Positions 1 to 7,440 are shown, counted from the first letter of the stretch. The stretch is DNA of 61,387 nt from Alphaproteobacteria bacterium (GCA_030747035.1 JASLLM010000002.1:1-61387); one strand, 5' to 3'. The notes: generated from the sequence alone by a model not told the origin. Numbers and translations are program-made.

Positions 1-13
1 ACCTAGGACAACA

Positions 14-556
14 ATGGTCACCAGCCCTGTAATGCCGATCGGCGGATTTCAACAGGGGAAAAGATATTCGCTTGTGATATTTGCCACGGTCGTGATGCTC
101 CTTTGTTCATGTTCACAGTCATTCGCCGCTGAAAAACTGGCGTTCCTGCCCTGGCCCTTCGGTTTGCCGGTCAAACCGGAAATCGAAGGTCTGCTCCAGG
201 AACTTTATTCGCCTAGCGGAGCGCATAAGCTTGACAGAGCAAACCTAGCCGGCGTCCCGGTCGATATGGACTACGACGGCACGCTGGAGCTGGTGGTTGC
301 ATTTGTCGGCTCTGGCCATTGTGGCGCAAGGGGTTGCAGTGGCTATGTGTTGCAAGGCTCAAATGAAACCGGTTGGCGAGTACTGACAGACACGGAAACC
401 TTGCATGACGGGATGATTGTTACCAAGGATGTCGTCGTCAAATACCGTGCACTAATCGGACCGTATAATATTTTGGTCTGGAATGGTGTTCAGTTCTTTC
501 TCGTCTGCGGGTACGACGAATGCAGGGAGACATTCGACCAAGGTGTCAAGTATTGA
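14..556 (+). CDS. Secreted hypothetical protein with a D-x-D-G repeat-like motif
   Basis: I do not recognise a named family. The 180-residue product has a hydrophobic segment at about residues 18-38 (YSLVIFATVVMLLCSCSQSF) ending in small residues. This suggests a signal peptide, possibly a lipoprotein because of the LLCSC stretch. The mature part contains MDYDGTLELVVAF, which resembles the calcium-binding DxDG loops of FG-GAP/VCBS-like repeats, followed by a close cysteine pair (CGARGC), with two more cysteines near the C-terminus. The ATG at 32 (seventh codon) is an equally possible start; too little upstream sequence is available to judge a ribosome binding site. It lies just before the phage-like fragment and nothing ties it to that element. 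Confidence 0.55.
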   Translation: MVTSPVMPIGGFQQGKRYSLVIFATVVMLLCSCSQSFAAEKLAFLPWPFGLPVKPEIEGLLQELYSPSGAHKLDRANLAGVPVDMDYDGTLELVVAFVGSGHCGARGCSGYVLQGSNETGWRVLTDTETLHDGMIVTKDVVVKYRALIGPYNILVWNGVQFFLVCGYDECRETFDQGVKY

Positions 557-683
557 GTTCGAGCACTCCCCAGCCAGTGTCGGCAAAGTGAGGTGGTCCC
601 ACATTGTTGGACAGCTTGGCGGCGTTGCTAAGGTGCATTCCGTTGTCTGATCATGCCGCCAAATTCTTCTTCATATTGATGGG

Positions 684-1751
684 ATGGTTTACGGCCTGAC
701 GCCGACCATCGCCGACGAATACAACGATGCCGATCCACCAAACCGCAAACGCATTTACGACAACGTCGCCAAGGCCCAGGACTGGTGGTTGGGGGCGGCC
801 GACGAGCAGATCGCCGATCAGGCCTATGCCACCAACTTCGCGAAAGCGGCACGCTGGGCCCGGGACGATGGCAACGACTATTCCAACTTCGCCAAGGTGA
901 TGACCACGGCCGGCAAGTTCGAGGTCCAGCCCGACGAATTCGACAGGTATCTAAACGGCGCGCCGGAGGAGCACGAGGCGCTGATCCAGGACATCAACAA
1001 GCGCATCATGCCATGGGCCCACACCGGCATGGACGAGGATTTCAGCGGGATGCCGGACCAGGCGCCCGTGCAGGACGCCGACGGCGGTGACGACACAGAC
1101 TGGGGCGTGCCGGAGACCATTTACAACAAAGGCAATTATGCCACCGGTGCGAACACTGACAATTCACCGAACTATGATAGTGGCGATGACACTTACTTCA
1201 CCGATCCGGATAACGAAGAGGCAACCCGGACCGAATACGGCGGTGAGGACGTGGAATTCTCCGGGCCACAAAACGATACCGCGAACTACACACCTGATCC
1301 AGACGGAACAGGCGCGGCGGCATCCAAGATTGAACAGACTCCAGCAAACCAGAGCCTCGACAACGCAGCCACGGAGGCTTCAGAGACACCAGAATCCCCG
1401 GGTGCGCATGCGGAATTCCGCGGCATGATGGGCGCCTATGCGCGGGGCGACACAGGCCGCGCGTTGAACAAGGCGGGCAACTTACTCCGCATCGGCATCG
1501 AGACCGCGCGCCCGCACGTGCAGGAATTTCTTGAACGGCTCGAGACCGAACCGGAGAAGGTGGAGCAAGAGCTATCAACGCCAAGATCACCGAGCGCGAC
1601 GACAAATCCTAAGCAACGTCCGGCTGACATCGGAATCGGCGGCTGTTCGCGGCCAGCGAGGGGCGCTTTTGGGGCTTCGGCACCTCGTTCCTACCCAAGG
1701 TCATGGAGTATTTCCAGGACCGCCAGGACAAGGCACACGAATTGGCGGTGA
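684..1751 (+). CDS. Phage-like acidic protein, probably truncated and frameshifted
   Basis: No function can be named. The first 51 residues contain a block (YG...YN.ADP..R.R) that aligns without gaps to residues 89-137 of the product of 5142-5582, with 17 of 49 residues identical. The middle (about residues 120-230) is Asp/Asn/Gly/Thr rich, as in phage structural or scaffold proteins. Codon sense is lost after about base 1570: the current frame becomes Arg/Ser/Pro rich, while the +2 frame reads INAKITERDDKS and stops at 1612. A one-base indel near 1565-1575 is therefore likely, and the natural C-terminus would be at 1612. The ATG at 684 has no clear ribosome binding site and the homologous N-terminal region is missing, so this may be a 5'-truncated pseudogene. 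Confidence 0.5.
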   Translation: MVYGLTPTIADEYNDADPPNRKRIYDNVAKAQDWWLGAADEQIADQAYATNFAKAARWARDDGNDYSNFAKVMTTAGKFEVQPDEFDRYLNGAPEEHEALIQDINKRIMPWAHTGMDEDFSGMPDQAPVQDADGGDDTDWGVPETIYNKGNYATGANTDNSPNYDSGDDTYFTDPDNEEATRTEYGGEDVEFSGPQNDTANYTPDPDGTGAAASKIEQTPANQSLDNAATEASETPESPGAHAEFRGMMGAYARGDTGRALNKAGNLLRIGIETARPHVQEFLERLETEPEKVEQELSTPRSPSATTNPKQRPADIGIGGCSRPARGAFGASAPRSYPRSWSISRTARTRHTNWR

Positions 1752-2098
1752 TGGACAAACAGATGGCCGTGCAGGAGCGCGGCCATGAAATGCGCCTTGA
1801 GGAAATCAACATCGAGGCCGATATCCGGGAAACCGAAAGCCTGCACCGCCATGACCGCAAGGCGGGTATCGCCTGGGTCGACGGCCTGCGCGGATCGGTG
1901 CGGCCGGTGGTGACTTACATCATGGTATTGGAGTTCGTCTTCATCAAAACAGCGGCCATGTTTCTGATCTTCGGCGCGGACGGCGTGACGCTGGATACCC
2001 TGGCCGTGGTCTGGGACGAAGAGACCAGAGCGCTTTTTGCCGCGATTCTATCGTTCTGGTTCGGGCACCGGGCCCTGAAAAGCTTCTATCCACGATGA
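1703..2098 (+). CDS. Phage holin-like membrane protein (3TM holin type)
   Basis: The 131-residue protein has a charged, coiled-coil-prone N-terminal half (MEYFQDRQDKAHELAVMDKQ and on to about residue 60). Hydrophobic segments follow at about residues 66-91 and 108-125, with the pattern SVRPVVTY...FIKTA...FWFGHRAL seen in small membrane proteins next to endolysin genes of alphaproteobacterial phages and gene transfer agents. In-frame sequence is open upstream to 1627 and reads sensibly (FWGFGTSFLPKV), so the original start may have been further upstream and lost with the damage in the preceding gene. Its stop overlaps the muramidase start (ATGA at 2095), typical of a lysis cassette. It would permit release of the muramidase across the inner membrane. 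Confidence 0.6.
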   Translation: MEYFQDRQDKAHELAVMDKQMAVQERGHEMRLEEINIEADIRETESLHRHDRKAGIAWVDGLRGSVRPVVTYIMVLEFVFIKTAAMFLIFGADGVTLDTLAVVWDEETRALFAAILSFWFGHRALKSFYPR

Positions 2099-2538
2099 AG
2101 ACCAATGCCAAAGGGTTGGCGATCATCAAGCAATATGAAGGTTTTTCGCGCCTGCCGTATCGGGACCCAATCGGCATCCCGACCATCGGCTACGGCTCCA
2201 TCTGGGGTCTGGACCGAAAACGGGTAATGATGGATCACCCTGAGATTGACGGGGATGATGGGGAGGCCTTGCTGGCCCGAGAGGTCGATCACACTGAACG
2301 GGCGGTGCATCGCTTAATCCGCGTGCCCCTGTCGGACAACCAATTCGCCGCCCTGGTGTCGTTCACCTACAATGTTGGGCCGGGCAACCTGCAACGCTCC
2401 ACCCTGCGTCAAAAGGCGAACCGGGGCGATATGGCTGGCGCGGCGGATGAGTTCCCCAAATGGCGGCGGGCTGGCGGGCGTATCCTGCGCGGCCTGGTGC
2501 GGCGCAGAGCGGAGGAACGTGAATTGTGGCTCGGTTAG
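2095..2538 (+). CDS. Phage lysozyme (GH24 muramidase, endolysin)
   Basis: This is a 147-residue T4-type lysozyme that cleaves the peptidoglycan MurNAc-GlcNAc bond. The GH24 catalytic triad spacing is visible: Glu15 in KQYEGF, Asp24 in YRDPIG, and Thr30 in PTIGYG. Further family features are LSDNQFAALVSFTYNVG at about residues 84-100 and the C-terminal RR.AE..LW motif. There is no signal peptide, so release should depend on the overlapping upstream holin. Length is normal for the family and the active site is intact, so the enzyme may still be functional even if the surrounding element is not. Confidence 0.88.
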   Translation: MKTNAKGLAIIKQYEGFSRLPYRDPIGIPTIGYGSIWGLDRKRVMMDHPEIDGDDGEALLAREVDHTERAVHRLIRVPLSDNQFAALVSFTYNVGPGNLQRSTLRQKANRGDMAGAADEFPKWRRAGGRILRGLVRRRAEERELWLG

Positions 2539-2560
2539 CTCATCAACTGCCTGCCATTGC

Positions 2561-3040
2561 TCACCACAGCGACAGAAATTCAAACATGTCCGTCCGGGTA
2601 AGATGCAGGCGCCCGGCGGGTTCCTGTCTGCCCCTGCCCGCACCGATAATAGTAGCGCCGGTCCGCCTAGCGCCGTGCGACGGCCCGGTTGCAGCAAGTT
2701 TCCGGATACGGGCAATCAACTCACCGCGATCGAACGGCTTGGTCAGATAGTCGTCCGCACCGAAACCAAGGGCCCGGGTCTTGTCGTCAGGCTCCGCCAT
2801 GGCTGAAAGAATCAATATAGGTGTATCTATCGCCGCGGCGCGGAGCCTCTGCAGGACTTCATAGCCATGCATGTCGGGCAGGTTTAGATCCAAGACGATG
2901 ACATCAAAGGCGTAGAATTTTCCCAGGTCCAAACCTTCTTCGCCCAGGTCGGTTTCGCTGACGTCGAAACCTTCACCTTGCAACAGCAGATCCACGGTCT
3001 TGGCCATCGCTGCATCATCTTCGATCAGCAAAGCTCGCAT
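2561..3040 (-). CDS. CtrA-like response regulator, truncated in the DNA-binding domain
   Basis: The 159-residue product opens like the alphaproteobacterial cell-cycle regulator CtrA: MRALLIEDDAAMAKTVDLLL, then TDLGEEGLDLGK and LDLNLPDMHGYEVL. The receiver is complete, with acidic residues at 8-9, phosphoacceptor Asp51, Ser79 and Lys101. After residue 120 the sequence is divergent but still collinear with the OmpR-type winged helix up to RLHLTRTDMFEFLSL (CtrA has HLTGKEY...LELLSL). It then hits a stop, so the recognition helix and wing are absent. It ends 22 bases from the phage muramidase on the opposite strand, which suggests that a recombination event removed its 3' end. As it stands it could act only as a phospho-receiver or be inactive. 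Confidence 0.75.
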   Translation of the reverse strand: MRALLIEDDAAMAKTVDLLLQGEGFDVSETDLGEEGLDLGKFYAFDVIVLDLNLPDMHGYEVLQRLRAAAIDTPILILSAMAEPDDKTRALGFGADDYLTKPFDRGELIARIRKLAATGPSHGARRTGATIIGAGRGRQEPAGRLHLTRTDMFEFLSLW

Positions 3041-3154
3041 TAATCGCCCCGCAAGATATTATGGTAAATATATCAAATGGTGTTGGCGACCTGGATTTCA
3101 ATGGTGTACTAGGCCGCCAAATCTAGCTGGCGAGTTCTTCGAAACGACCTGCAT

Positions 3155-3898
3155 TCAAATCCGCCAAGCCGAATGCATGGCGGCAATACCGCCTGCCAGG
3201 TTGCGATAGCTGACATTACTCAGGCCCGCTTCTGAAATCATGCAGGCGTAGCTCTCTTGATCCGGAAAGGTGCGGATGCTTTCTGCGAGATACCGGTAAG
3301 ACGCCTCGTCATCGGCCACGACCCGGCCAAGGCGGGGTACCACTTGGAAAGAGTATTTGTCGTACAGGCCCTCCAACCCTGGCAGGGCGAGACGAGAGAA
3401 TTCCAGGCAAAGGAAACGGCCACCGGGGCGCAGCACGCGGCACATCTCTGCCAGCGCCCTGGGTTTGTCAGTCATGTTACGGATGCCGAAAGCGCAGGTC
3501 ACGGCATCTACCGAGGCATCGGGAACAGGCAAACATTCTCCATTGGCACACAGCCATTCGATGTCACCGGAAAGCTGTTTTCCCCTTGCACGGCTTGTCC
3601 CCACCAAAAGCATTTCCTGATTGATGTCAGTCACGGTCACCCTGCCGCCACCGCCGGCAAGAAAGCGAAAGGCGACATCGCCGGTTCCACCCGCCAAATC
3701 CAATAAATGCATATCCGCCCTGGGCCGCAGCCAAGTTATGAATGCGGCCTTCCACAATCGATGCAGGCCGCCCGACATCAGGTCGTTCATCACGTCATAG
3801 CGGCCCGCCACGGAATCAAAGACGCCGCGCACGCGGGCGGTCTTTTCTTCCCATGGTACGGATTCAAAACCGAAATCGGTACTTGCCGTTGGCGACAT
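3155..3898 (-). CDS. ubiE: Ubiquinone/menaquinone biosynthesis C-methyltransferase UbiE
   Basis: This SAM-dependent enzyme C-methylates the benzoquinol (or demethylmenaquinol) ring. The 247-residue product has the usual UbiE/COQ5 layout: the N-terminal signature VFDSVAGRYDVMNDLMSGG (about 27-45), SAM motif I LDLAGGTGD (66-74), the acidic Asp91 at the end of strand beta-2, and the family motif FGIRNMTD at 137-144. Length is normal. It is divergent from mutM with about 95 bases between the starts. In many alphaproteobacteria ubiE is followed by ubiB; here the downstream neighbour is the truncated CtrA-like gene, so that linkage is lost. Confidence 0.95.
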   Translation of the reverse strand: MSPTASTDFGFESVPWEEKTARVRGVFDSVAGRYDVMNDLMSGGLHRLWKAAFITWLRPRADMHLLDLAGGTGDVAFRFLAGGGGRVTVTDINQEMLLVGTSRARGKQLSGDIEWLCANGECLPVPDASVDAVTCAFGIRNMTDKPRALAEMCRVLRPGGRFLCLEFSRLALPGLEGLYDKYSFQVVPRLGRVVADDEASYRYLAESIRTFPDQESYACMISEAGLSNVSYRNLAGGIAAMHSAWRI

Positions 3899-3993
3899 GC
3901 TGACGCTACTCCGTCGTTACTTTCAGGCGCGGAACAATAGCATGGTTTGGCACGCACTTGGCAGCATATGGAAATATCCGCTACTTTCCATTC

Positions 3994-4818
3994 ATGCCCG
4001 AACTCCCCGAAGTTGAAACCGTTTGCCGTGGCCTGGAAGGACATCTTGTTGGCCGCCGCCTAACCAAGGTTACCCAGCGCCGCGACAAGTTGCGTTGGCC
4101 CCTGCCCGAGAATTTCGCCGCGCGATTGGAAGGCCGAACTGTTCAGCGCCTGCACCGGCGCGCAAAATTTATTCTGGCGGACCTTGATGACGGCTGGGTC
4201 TGGATGACCCATCTGGGCATGTCGGGCCGCATGTTTATCCACGAAGGCTCGGCGCCTGATCCTGGCAAGCACGACCATGTGCTGTTGCAGACCAACAGCG
4301 GCGGGACAGTGGTGTTTCAGGACCATCGCCGTTTCGGCATGATGGATCTTGTGCAGGCGAAGCATCTCGGCAAGCACCGCCTGTTGCGGGACCTGGGGCC
4401 GGAGCCCCTTGGCAACGAATTCAATGGGATATACCTGTCCAACGCTCTTCGGGACCGGCGCACACCGATCAAGTCGGCACTCTTGGACCAAAAGACTGTT
4501 GCCGGCCTAGGCAACATCTATGTCTGTGAGGCCCTGTTCCGTACCGGCATTTCGCCACGCCGATTTGCCGCCTCGGTCGCGGGACGCAGGGCCGAAAGAT
4601 TGGTGCCCGCCATCCGTGATGTCCTGACGCAGGCCATCGCCAAGGGAGGTTCGACCCTAAGGGACTATGTCCAGGCATCTGGCGAGCTTGGATACTTTCA
4701 GCACGAATTCGCCGTTTATGGGCGCGAGGGTGAACCGTGTATCGAATGCGATCAACCGATCAAGCGTCTGATACAGGCCGGCCGTTCCACGTTCTACTGT
4801 TCCAGGTGCCAACGATAA
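3994..4818 (+). CDS. mutM: Formamidopyrimidine-DNA glycosylase MutM (Fpg)
   Basis: This bifunctional base-excision enzyme removes 8-oxoguanine and FapyG and cleaves the abasic site. The start is placed at 3994, not at the upstream in-frame ATG 3958, because the catalytic residue is the N-terminal proline exposed after Met removal: MPELPEVET gives Pro2-Glu3. Other active-site features are Lys58, Asn173 in LGNIYV of the helix-two-turn-helix, and Arg264. The C-terminal zinc finger is intact (Cys249, Cys252, Cys269, Cys272). The 274-residue length is standard. The gene is divergent from ubiE. A strong hairpin followed by seven T residues lies about 100 bases downstream. Confidence 0.95.
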   Translation: MPELPEVETVCRGLEGHLVGRRLTKVTQRRDKLRWPLPENFAARLEGRTVQRLHRRAKFILADLDDGWVWMTHLGMSGRMFIHEGSAPDPGKHDHVLLQTNSGGTVVFQDHRRFGMMDLVQAKHLGKHRLLRDLGPEPLGNEFNGIYLSNALRDRRTPIKSALLDQKTVAGLGNIYVCEALFRTGISPRRFAASVAGRRAERLVPAIRDVLTQAIAKGGSTLRDYVQASGELGYFQHEFAVYGREGEPCIECDQPIKRLIQAGRSTFYCSRCQR

Positions 4819-5141
4819 CTTTTCAAATGATCGTTGTAATTCGGACCTCTATTGAAAAACATTTTTTGCACACTGAAATTAGCGGTCCAAAATCCGCGCA
4901 ATTCAGACGAACGGGCGCCTTATTGTTCGGCTAGACTCTGATTGAGCAACCGAACCGGCGCTTTTTTTGTGTCCAGAATCCATCTCTGAAAATCAACGTA
5001 CGAGCCTGAAACAGGGTCCGCGCAGATAAATGCGTTGAGACTCTTTTTGTTTCTGGGCCACGCCCTGCGTTTCCGGGCCCGGGCGGATTCCGGCACCCCT
5101 ATCCCCACACAAACTTAACCGACCTAATTGGAGAAGCACCG
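4819..5141. other. Intergenic region after mutM, no convincing gene
   Basis: This 323-base stretch contains a short inverted repeat spanning the mutM stop (CAACGAT at 4810, ATCGTTG at 4830), an AT-rich patch at about 4850-4870 and the terminator-like hairpin at 4915-4968. A minus-strand open frame of 62 codons with a GTG start (4920-5108) has a readable composition but no recognised family or ribosome binding site, so I do not call it. The sequence just before 5142 (TTGGAGAAGCACCG before the ATG) is a plausible ribosome binding site for the next gene. Confidence 0.5.
4915..4968 (+). terminator. Hairpin plus T7 tract, likely Rho-independent terminator
   Basis: On the plus strand the arms GCGCC (4915-4919) and GTTCGG (4925-4930) pair with CCGAAC (4950-4955) and GGCGC (4957-4961). 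The terminal loop is about 19 bases and contains a further CTC/GAG pairing. Seven T residues follow at 4962-4968. The layout fits termination of the mutM transcript. The long structured loop would also suit the 3' end of a small RNA, but no separate promoter is clear. Confidence 0.55.
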
Positions 5142-5582
5142 ATGATCGACATATTTGGCGACCGTAAATCAGATGACACCATCGACTGGGGCGACGACTG
5201 GGAGGACAGTCCCTTCTCCCCCGACTACCTCAGCCAGGCCAACAACAATTTCGACACCATCCGCCCTGGCGACCGCCCCGAGGACTACGGGGACCCGGTC
5301 AGACGGCGGCGCAACAAAACCCGGGCGCCTGACATGTTCGACTTTCTTGACATGCAGGAGGCGCCATACACAAAACCCGGCAATGCCGTCCACACAGCCG
5401 GCCAATACGGCGTCAACCGGCGCCTGGTCAATGACTACAATGTGGCCGATCCCCTTGAACGCCGGCGCATGAAGGGCGAGGCGAAAAACGCCCTGACCTG
5501 GGACGCCACGGCATCTCACGAGCAGCGCAAGGCGCAGATGGATGCGGTAAATCCTTGTGTCGGTTCTTCGCATGCACCGTAG
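5142..5582 (+). CDS. Phage-like protein fragment, paralogue of the ORF at 684
   Basis: This 146-residue protein has no recognised function. The N-terminal 85 residues are strongly acidic and Asp/Arg/Pro rich (IDWGDDWEDSPFSPDY; GDRPEDYGDPVRRRR). Residues 89-137 form the block shared without gaps with residues 3-51 of the 684 ORF product, including Y99-N100, ADP at 102-104, R107, R109, W120, E127-Q128, Q132 and N137. Immediately after N137 the similarity stops and nine unrelated residues lead to the stop codon, so the C-terminal part present in the paralogue is missing. The ATG has a ribosome binding site (GGAGAAG). I infer the 5' part of a phage-derived gene left by the same kind of element as at 684-2538. 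Confidence 0.55.
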   Translation: MIDIFGDRKSDDTIDWGDDWEDSPFSPDYLSQANNNFDTIRPGDRPEDYGDPVRRRRNKTRAPDMFDFLDMQEAPYTKPGNAVHTAGQYGVNRRLVNDYNVADPLERRRMKGEAKNALTWDATASHEQRKAQMDAVNPCVGSSHAP

Positions 5583-5918
5583 GGCAAAGGGACAAGAACA
5601 TGGAATTGCGGCGTAATTGCGTGCGGTGAATCTTATATAAATGGGTCAGCCCATGGCGGCAATCGACGGCAGGCCCTGGTAGCGCTGCTATTCATGAAAG
5701 TCATAAAAAAATGCGACAAGAGCCGGGATCCGTGGATCGGTCAGCGTGCCCGGCAATGGCTCTTGGAGGACCCCATGCGGATCACGGAAGCCTTCGCTAG
5801 TCACGGAAAGCGCGCCATCCGTCTCTCTGGCGAAATTACAATATCCGGCTCTGTCCGCGCACTGTCTCTGCTATTATTGTTTCAACGACAATGGAACAAT
5901 GAATGGTAGGAACGAGAC
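5583..5918. other. Intergenic leader before the crotonase gene, structured
   Basis: There is no convincing gene here. A plus-strand open frame (5694-5909) is Arg/Leu rich and lacks a ribosome binding site, and I treat it as chance. The notable content is a strong imperfect inverted repeat at 5717-5765. A smaller one at about 5641-5654 has arms ATGGG and CCCAT. The last 30 bases hold AGGAACGAG just upstream of the crotonase ATG. Confidence 0.5.
5717..5765 (+). repeat. Long inverted repeat able to form a bulged stem-loop
   Basis: CAAGAGCC (5717-5724) is perfectly complementary to GGCTCTTG (5758-5765). The stem can continue with GGG/CCC across a six-base bulge, and the loop contains a nested ATCC/GGAT hairpin. 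It lies about 150 bases upstream of the crotonase start, so it could be part of an untranslated leader, a small RNA, or a protein-binding palindrome. No T tract follows, so a simple terminator is unlikely. Confidence 0.4.
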
Positions 5919-6674
5919 ATGAGCAAAGTCCTAGTGGATATTGACGGCCCCGTACGGACGGTAACGTTGAACAGACCAGACAAACGAAATGCCCTGGATA
6001 CGGAAACCTTGGACGGCCTCAGTGCCGCGTTTCCGGACGAACCCGGCCCGGAAGAGCGGGTGGCGGTGCTGCGCGCGAATGGACCATCTTTTTGCTCGGG
6101 CATGGATTTGAGCCAAAGAGCCGCCGGCCTGGGCAAACCCGGGGCGATTGAGGTCATGTTGCGCCGGGTTGAAATCTATCCATTGCCCGTGGTTGCCGTC
6201 GTACACGGGCCAGCCATTGCCGGCGGCAATGAATTGGCCATGCATTGCGACTTCGTTGTTGCCAGTTCCACGGCAATATTTGGCATGTCCCTGGCCCAGA
6301 TCGGACTAGCCCCAACTTGGTTCCTGGCCAAGAAATTGATGGAGGTCGCCGGCCCCGTGGCCATGCGAGAGATTCTATTGCTGGGCGACCCACTGCCCGC
6401 TACCCGGATGCACGAGCTCGGCATCATCGCGCGTGTGGCGGAACCGGACGACCTGGAGGATGAAGCCCAAAAAATCATCGGCCGGCTGGCCGCCAATGCA
6501 CCGCTGTCGCTGCGCAACATGAAAGCCATGATGGTGCGGCAAATGGCTTTCCGGGATACTACGGACTACGACGACCTGAACGCCGACGTGGCCAAGGTCG
6601 CGGCATCCGCAGATGCCAAGGAAGGGGTCAGAGCCAAGCTAGATCGTCGCCTTCCCGATTTCCGAGGCGAATAA
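5919..6674 (+). CDS. Enoyl-CoA hydratase/isomerase family protein lacking one catalytic Glu
   Basis: This is a 251-residue crotonase-fold protein acting on acyl-CoA thioesters. The oxyanion-hole segments are present: SFCSGMD (about 57-63) and AIAGGNELAMHCD (99-111). Glu105 corresponds to the first catalytic glutamate of mammalian enoyl-CoA hydratase (Glu144). The second catalytic position (Glu164, in FGQPE) falls at Leu125 in FGMSL here, so a classical syn-hydration mechanism is unlikely. An isomerase, thioesterase or other crotonase activity is more plausible. The ribosome binding site AGGAACGAG precedes the ATG. It stands alone, with a phage-like fragment upstream and a receiver gene convergent downstream. 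Confidence 0.85.
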   Translation: MSKVLVDIDGPVRTVTLNRPDKRNALDTETLDGLSAAFPDEPGPEERVAVLRANGPSFCSGMDLSQRAAGLGKPGAIEVMLRRVEIYPLPVVAVVHGPAIAGGNELAMHCDFVVASSTAIFGMSLAQIGLAPTWFLAKKLMEVAGPVAMREILLLGDPLPATRMHELGIIARVAEPDDLEDEAQKIIGRLAANAPLSLRNMKAMMVRQMAFRDTTDYDDLNADVAKVAASADAKEGVRAKLDRRLPDFRGE

Positions 6675-6836
6675 CCGGAATTTGGGCAATATTTCCCGTT
6701 TCGGCGCGGGTACCGTGGAAACCAATCTTGGCGTATTGGCAAGGGTTCAAATGAGACGCAGTCGCTGATACCTGCTGACGGTCCGATCTCGCCGCAAGGC
6801 GCCTGATACCGTATGCCGCCGAAATATCGATCCTGA

Positions 6837-7247
6837 TCAGGCAGCAAATCCTACCGCGCGGCTAATTTCCCGTCCCAGATCGGGCGCTGAAATAGGTTTT
6901 GTAAGCACATTGGCGGCGCCGATCTGCATTGCAACTTCATGCAATAGGCCATCACTGTCGCCAGTCAGTATTAGCACAGGGATTTGCGCGAGATCGCTAT
7001 TCTTGTGGCGCCGCAACTTGTTGCAGAACGCCATACCATCACCATCACTCATATGCAGATCACAAATTACGAAATCCGGTGGTGCTTCGCCGGGCGTCTC
7101 GAGCAATTCAATGGCCTCGGTTCCATCGGCTGCTTCCGCCACATCCGTGATGCCCACCTGCGCCAATAAAGTGCGGACAATCGAGCGCATGGTACGTTGA
7201 TCGTCAACTATGAGTGCACGAAGCGACACCAGCATATCCGTCGACAT
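6837..7247 (-). CDS. Single-domain response regulator (CheY-like receiver)
   Basis: This 136-residue stand-alone receiver has the acidic pair Asp15-Asp16, phosphoacceptor Asp63 in ICDLHM, Thr95 and Lys117 in LTKPIS. No output domain follows. The frame is open further upstream to 7382, but the start at 7247 is chosen because GGAAGGAG lies eight bases before this ATG and the receiver fold begins a few residues later. The partner kinase is not in the window. It is convergent with the crotonase gene and separated by about 190 bases from ccmI, on the same strand. Confidence 0.88.
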   Translation of the reverse strand: MSTDMLVSLRALIVDDQRTMRSIVRTLLAQVGITDVAEAADGTEAIELLETPGEAPPDFVICDLHMSDGDGMAFCNKLRRHKNSDLAQIPVLILTGDSDGLLHEVAMQIGAANVLTKPISAPDLGREISRAVGFAA

Positions 7248-7440
7248 AGACTCAACTCCTTCCGGCGGCCCCGCTATCTGATCCATACAGATCGGAGGCT
7301 TTGCGCCCCGCCGTCGCCAACGGTTTGCCTTTTCGAAACGCCCTCTCGATGGCACGCCATAATGCGTATCCAATTCCCCCATTTGGAATTGAGGCTATCA
7401 GAATTCTACTTAAGGAATGGTAAACCGCTTGCGGTACTAT

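Larger units (their letters stand above)
684..2538 (+). mobile_element. Prophage or gene-transfer-agent-like remnant with a lysis cassette
   Basis: Three consecutive plus-strand genes have a phage character: an acidic, low-complexity structural-like ORF, a holin-like membrane protein and a GH24-type muramidase that starts inside the holin stop codon (ATGA). No terminase, portal, capsid or integrase gene is present. The first ORF lacks the N-terminal part present in its paralogue at 5142-5582, and the element ends 22 bases from a truncated CtrA-like gene on the other strand. I therefore read it as a decayed fragment, not a complete phage. No flanking att repeats were found by eye. Confidence 0.6.

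Noticed and set aside
628..852. Minus-strand ORF opposite the start of the phage-like gene, considered as a transposase fragment or the lost ctrA 3' end
   Set aside because: The translation is Arg/Pro/Ser rich and matches neither a transposase nor the CtrA recognition helix.
4920..5108. Minus-strand ORF of 62 codons after mutM
   Set aside because: It starts with GTG and has no ribosome binding site or recognised family. It overlaps the terminator-like hairpin. Left uncalled, although its composition is not obviously random.
5694..5909. Small ORF of 71 codons before the crotonase gene
   Set aside because: No ribosome binding site, Arg/Leu-rich composition, and it runs through the inverted repeat at 5717-5765; likely chance.
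7422..7436. ACCGC/GCGGT dyad after ccmI as a terminator
   Set aside because: A five-pair stem with a two-base loop cannot form properly and no T run follows on the minus strand.
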